Shown: positions 61,160-64,000 of the stretch, piece after piece
Layout: the number at the start of each line of letters is the position of its first letter
Numbering within the stretch: position 1 is the stretch's first letter
Program-made: the position numbers and the translations under genes
The notes under the pieces: generated by a model
The model's database searches: none
What the model saw: the letters and a program-made list of their open reading frames with translations, nothing else
What the model was told of the DNA's origin: nothing
From: an uncultured Bacteroidota bacterium
GTDB taxonomy: Bacteria > Bacteroidota > Bacteroidia > B-17B0 > Aurantibacillaceae
NCBI GenBank assembly: GCA_903834765.1
Contig: CAILKE010000021.1
Location: 44,530 to 108,529, forward strand
DNA length: 64,000 bases
Direction of reading: 5' to 3'

Positions 61160-62170
61160 TTAAAACTTAGGGCAACTCACTAATACTCGTTTACTTCTTT
61201 TATTTTTATGAAATTTCTCGTAAATAATTGATATTTCATGGGCTCCTAATGAATTGGCGATACTTAGTTTTGAAATAGTAATATCATAACTATATCCAAC
61301 ACGTAAATTATACTGATGTAAATCAAATCCAATTAATATGGCAACACTTTCGGCACTTGAATATGTTGGCGCATACTTTTTAAAAGGCAAGCCTCTATAC
61401 CAAATACCTACATTTAAAGGTAAGTGATAATAATATAATCCTATGTCTAATTGATCATTTTTTAACTCGTGCCGATAATTAAAAGCTGGAGAAATATATC
61501 TTTTTAATTGTTTACTTTTTTCTTCTAAAATAAAACGATAGCCTCCATGCAAACTAATTGAAACAGGCAAGGGCACTCTATCACCTGTTAAACTACTATT
61601 AGGTTGAGTTAGATGCTTGGCGCTAAGTCCTAACCAATATTGAGTTGAATTTAAAAGAGCACCAGCTCCAAAATCCATAAAATTAAGAGCTTGGTAACTG
61701 TTTGCTTCTATAGATGTGCTCGATCCTGTTGCAATTTGGTCGTTGAAACGTAATTTATCAAAATCTATTCGTTTCATATTATAGGATAAATTAGCGCCAA
61801 ATCTCATTTCTGCAAATTTGCCTAATTTAAAGTGATATGCGTAATTTAAACCAAATTGAGTATGTGTTAATCCTGCCGTTCCTGATCGATCTTGCATAAC
61901 TGTAATCCCCAATCCACTATTCAGGTTTGACATATTGTAATCGTAGCTGGCCATATAAGTTGTATACGTTTTTTTTACACCTGGCCATTGATTTCGATAA
62001 TTTGCTACAAAACGATGCTCATAAGTAACTCCTGTATAGGCAGGATTTAAATACATGGGAGATGCATAAAATTGAGTAAATTGAGGATCTTGAGCCTTTA
62101 ATGAATTATGATAAAATAATTGCATAATGATAAGAAACAACCACATGCATTGAATACACCTGTTATTCAT
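61160..62170 (-). CDS. PorP/SprF family type IX secretion membrane protein
   Basis: 336 residues from the ATG at 62170, giving a signal peptide that ends near NSLKAQ. An ATG at 62224 overlaps the upstream stop (ATGA), which would suggest coupling but adds 18 residues before the signal peptide; both are possible. The family is certain: DPQFTQFYASPMYLNPAYTG, NYRNQWPGVKKTYTTYMASYD, GLGITVMQDRSGTAGLTHT and FGLNYAYHFKL. It is an outer-membrane beta-barrel that, in gliding bacteria, helps type B T9SS cargo to be exported or attached. Its partner cargo here may be the protein at 11819, far away, or others. Co-transcribed with the TPR/PD40 gene. Confidence 0.9.
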   Translation of the reverse strand: MNNRCIQCMWLFLIIMQLFYHNSLKAQDPQFTQFYASPMYLNPAYTGVTYEHRFVANYRNQWPGVKKTYTTYMASYDYNMSNLNSGLGITVMQDRSGTAGLTHTQFGLNYAYHFKLGKFAEMRFGANLSYNMKRIDFDKLRFNDQIATGSSTSIEANSYQALNFMDFGAGALLNSTQYWLGLSAKHLTQPNSSLTGDRVPLPVSISLHGGYRFILEEKSKQLKRYISPAFNYRHELKNDQLDIGLYYYHLPLNVGIWYRGLPFKKYAPTYSSAESVAILIGFDLHQYNLRVGYSYDITISKLSIANSLGAHEISIIYEKFHKNKRSKRVLVSCPKF

Positions 62171-62220
62171 TTTTGTTTTTAAAGCAAAGTAGCAATTACT
62201 CTGTATTTCGCACTTGTATG

Positions 62221-63783
62221 TCATTTCTTTCTAGTTAAACTTAATATGAGTTCAGAGTCATCTTGTTCATTTACCATAGGCTCAATATCCAAAACCATTG
62301 TTTGATAGCCTTCCTCTTCAACAATTACTTTATATGCTTTAACAGGATTCATAATCAATAAAAATTTCCCAGTCTTGTAACTTGAATTGAAAATCCCACT
62401 GATTTGTTTACTTTCTATATCAATGAGTGTTATTTTAGCCTTAACGATATCGTTACCAGACATTATTATTCCATGTTTAACTTTCAAATCGTTATCTCCA
62501 AAACGAGTATCAATAACATAAATATCAGCACCGCCATATGTTTGTTCCTTAATGGATGAATAATAACCTCTTGTACCATCAGCATTCAATACAAAAAAAA
62601 TATCATTATTTACACTATTAATTGGAAAGCCTAAATTCTCAGCAGAGGTGTATTGATTCGTTTCAGTATTTAATATAGACCTAAAAACATCATATTCACC
62701 CATAGTATTATGCCCTTTTGAACTAAAATATAAGGTTAATCCATCAGGATGTAAAAAAGGAGAATCTTCATCTTTATCTGTATTAATATTTGATCCTAAA
62801 TTCATAGGTAGAGACCATTTGCCATTTGGTAATTTTTTGATACGATAAATATCTTTACCGCCAAAACCTCCTGGCTTATTGCTACTAAAGTAAATAACAC
62901 TTGTATCATTACTAAAACAAGCACTTGTCTCGATAAATGGCGTATTAATTTCTGGACCTAATTTTTGAGGAACAGACCAACCGTCATATCCTGTATGACA
63001 GATATATAAATCTCCAGTAAGTTGATCTGCCGAAGTTCTATAAATAATCATATTATTTGCATCGAAACTAAGAGCCACGCATGCATCATGAGTATTTGTA
63101 TTTATTGGAGGTCCTATATTTTTTGGTTCTCCCCATTTTCCATCTGGTAAACGCTTAGAAACATAAACATCTTCGTAATAATTACCATACACATCCTTTA
63201 GATTACCTGTGCTACCATCCCTGCGTGATGTGAAATACAAATAACTTTCATCAGGAAATATTAAGGGCACATAATCAGCATAAATTGAATTTATTTTATT
63301 TCCTATATTTTTAATAATACTTCTGTGAGGACTATTCACAAATTCCTTCGCATTTTTACTACACGAAATTTGATAATCTATTTCTTCATTTAAAATAGAT
63401 CGTTGTTTTTCTGGTATAGCTTTATAGTTATTGAAACTATTAATCGCTTCATCAAAATTAGAAGTTAAATGGTACAATTGACCGAAATAAAATTGAACTT
63501 CAGGAAGTTTACTCGTTTTTAACTTAACAAGATTTGCAAAAGAAGAATCTGCTGGTTGACCTAATTTTATGCGACTAATAGCTGAATTAAGATTTGCCAT
63601 TTCGTGAAATGGTTCAATAGCTAATACTTTTTTGTATGAATATATAGCGTTTAAATAGTCCTCTGTATCAAAATACAAATCAGCATTTTTTAAATCTTTT
63701 GCATAAAGTTTTTTATCAACTTTTACTTGAGAAAATACTTGTATTGAAAAAATAAAAATAAGTATACCAAAATATAATTTCAT
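62221..63783 (-). CDS. TPR and PD40 beta-propeller protein paired with PorP/SprF
   Basis: 520 residues, signal peptide ending near FSQV. TPR helices (about 20-145; NLNSAISRIKLGQ), a PD40 propeller (about 155-415; YVPLIFPDESYLYFTSRRDG, ETSACFSNDTSVIYFSS, EDSPFLHPDGLTLYFSS), and a carboxypeptidase-regulatory-like beta-sandwich (about 430-505; HGIIMSGNDIVKAKITLIDI). Similar in plan and motifs to the protein at 49719. PorE of T9SS has TPR, propeller, sandwich and an OmpA-like end, and the OmpA end is absent here too. Placed before porP/sprF, as is common for such pairs. The upstream side is a 104-bp tandem repeat, whose CATATGAAA edge contains the start codon. Confidence 0.87.
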   Translation of the reverse strand: MKLYFGILIFIFSIQVFSQVKVDKKLYAKDLKNADLYFDTEDYLNAIYSYKKVLAIEPFHEMANLNSAISRIKLGQPADSSFANLVKLKTSKLPEVQFYFGQLYHLTSNFDEAINSFNNYKAIPEKQRSILNEEIDYQISCSKNAKEFVNSPHRSIIKNIGNKINSIYADYVPLIFPDESYLYFTSRRDGSTGNLKDVYGNYYEDVYVSKRLPDGKWGEPKNIGPPINTNTHDACVALSFDANNMIIYRTSADQLTGDLYICHTGYDGWSVPQKLGPEINTPFIETSACFSNDTSVIYFSSNKPGGFGGKDIYRIKKLPNGKWSLPMNLGSNINTDKDEDSPFLHPDGLTLYFSSKGHNTMGEYDVFRSILNTETNQYTSAENLGFPINSVNNDIFFVLNADGTRGYYSSIKEQTYGGADIYVIDTRFGDNDLKVKHGIIMSGNDIVKAKITLIDIESKQISGIFNSSYKTGKFLLIMNPVKAYKVIVEEEGYQTMVLDIEPMVNEQDDSELILSLTRKK

Positions 63784-64000
63784 ATGTAGATATTATTGTT
63801 TTTTAGTTGTCATATGGTTTAGCCAGTTTATCTTCTCCCGATAGCTATCGGGATGTGTTTGTGTTTTAGCAAACATGGCTATTTCATATGTCTAAATTAT
63901 TGTTTTTTATTTACCATATGGTATAGCCAGTTTATCTTCTCCCGATAGCTATCGGGATGTGTTTGTGTTTTAGCAAACATGGCTATTTCATATGTCTAAA
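63781..64000. repeat. 104-bp tandem repeat with foldback element (two units plus start of a third)
   Basis: CATATG recurs at 63781, 63885 and 63989, exactly 104 bp apart. Each unit holds an 80-bp foldback element (63811-63890 and 63915-63994) with inverted ends CATATGG(T/A)TAGCCA-GTTT / AAACATGGCTATTTCATATG and the central palindrome TCCCGATAGCTATCGGGA (63836-63853, 63940-63957), plus a 24-bp AT-rich spacer. The copies are nearly identical to each other and to the single copy at 16177-16285. The array runs past the window edge, so the total copy number is unknown. Confidence 0.88.

Noticed and set aside
63781..64000. CRISPR array at the right edge
   Set aside because: The units are whole 104-bp repeats, spacers included, with no variable spacer sequence; no cas gene is near.

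Overview
The window reads as a chromosomal segment of an AT-rich member of the Bacteroidota, probably Flavobacteriales or a nearby order. Evidence: many signal peptides ending in ...AQ; type IX secretion (T9SS) cargo with C-terminal sorting domains of both type A and type B; a PorP/SprF protein; phylum-typical genes (OstA-like protein, DUF4290-murA pair, alternative GlmU family, TonB C-terminal protein); promoters of the TTG / TAnnTTTG type instead of sigma-70 boxes; and almost no Shine-Dalgarno sequences. No phage, plasmid, insertion sequence, CRISPR array or defence island was seen. The gene content is mostly housekeeping and cell envelope.

Layout. 1-4.1 kb: patatin-like phospholipase (cut by the left edge, minus), then an overlapping pair of OppB-type permease and tpiA, then prmA. 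4.3-9.7 kb (minus): TonB-C protein, von Willebrand-like membrane protein, fabG, OstA-like protein. 9.8-11.8 kb: rlmD and a small conserved protein, ended by a perfect two-way terminator. 11.8-16.8 kb (minus): a 1338-residue type B T9SS cargo, a small secreted protein, yajQ. 17-27.6 kb (plus): two giant secreted proteins, a GlmU-like enzyme, nadE, a Zn-ribbon protein. 27.6-32.8 kb: M23/LysM peptidase, ilvE, purS, metK, smpB, acetyltransferase. 33.2-40.5 kb (plus): DUF4290 protein, murA, TlpA lipoprotein, three OmpA-related genes, grpE, dnaJ. 41-51 kb: T9SS cargo, acyltransferase with a PaaK-like ligase, lipoproteins, marC, a peptide transporter, a TPR/PD40 protein. 51-57.8 kb (minus): mtaB, a CrtI-like enzyme, tRNA-Ser(GCU), and the classical thrS-infC-rpmI-rplT operon. 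58-64 kb: two tandem T9SS cargo paralogs, a Nudix hydrolase, a PorP/SprF protein with its TPR/PD40 partner, and a 104-bp tandem repeat running off the right edge.

The most interesting signals are regulatory or repetitive. (i) A hairpin 8 nt before the thrS start has a 5-bp stem and a 7-nt loop carrying U then UGU, the geometry of a tRNA-Thr anticodon arm. (ii) infC starts at ATT behind a strong GGAGG, in a genome that otherwise hardly uses Shine-Dalgarno sequences. (iii) An 80-bp foldback element with a central 18-bp palindrome occurs once next to yajQ and at least twice in a 104-bp tandem array; a variant of the palindrome sits in frame inside the VWA-like gene. (iv) A murA-tlpA-ompA cluster holds thioredoxin-like domains without the CxxC motif fused to OmpA anchors, plus a half-size OmpA remnant.

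All calls rest on reading the sequence and on general knowledge of the families; no database search or computed alignment was done.
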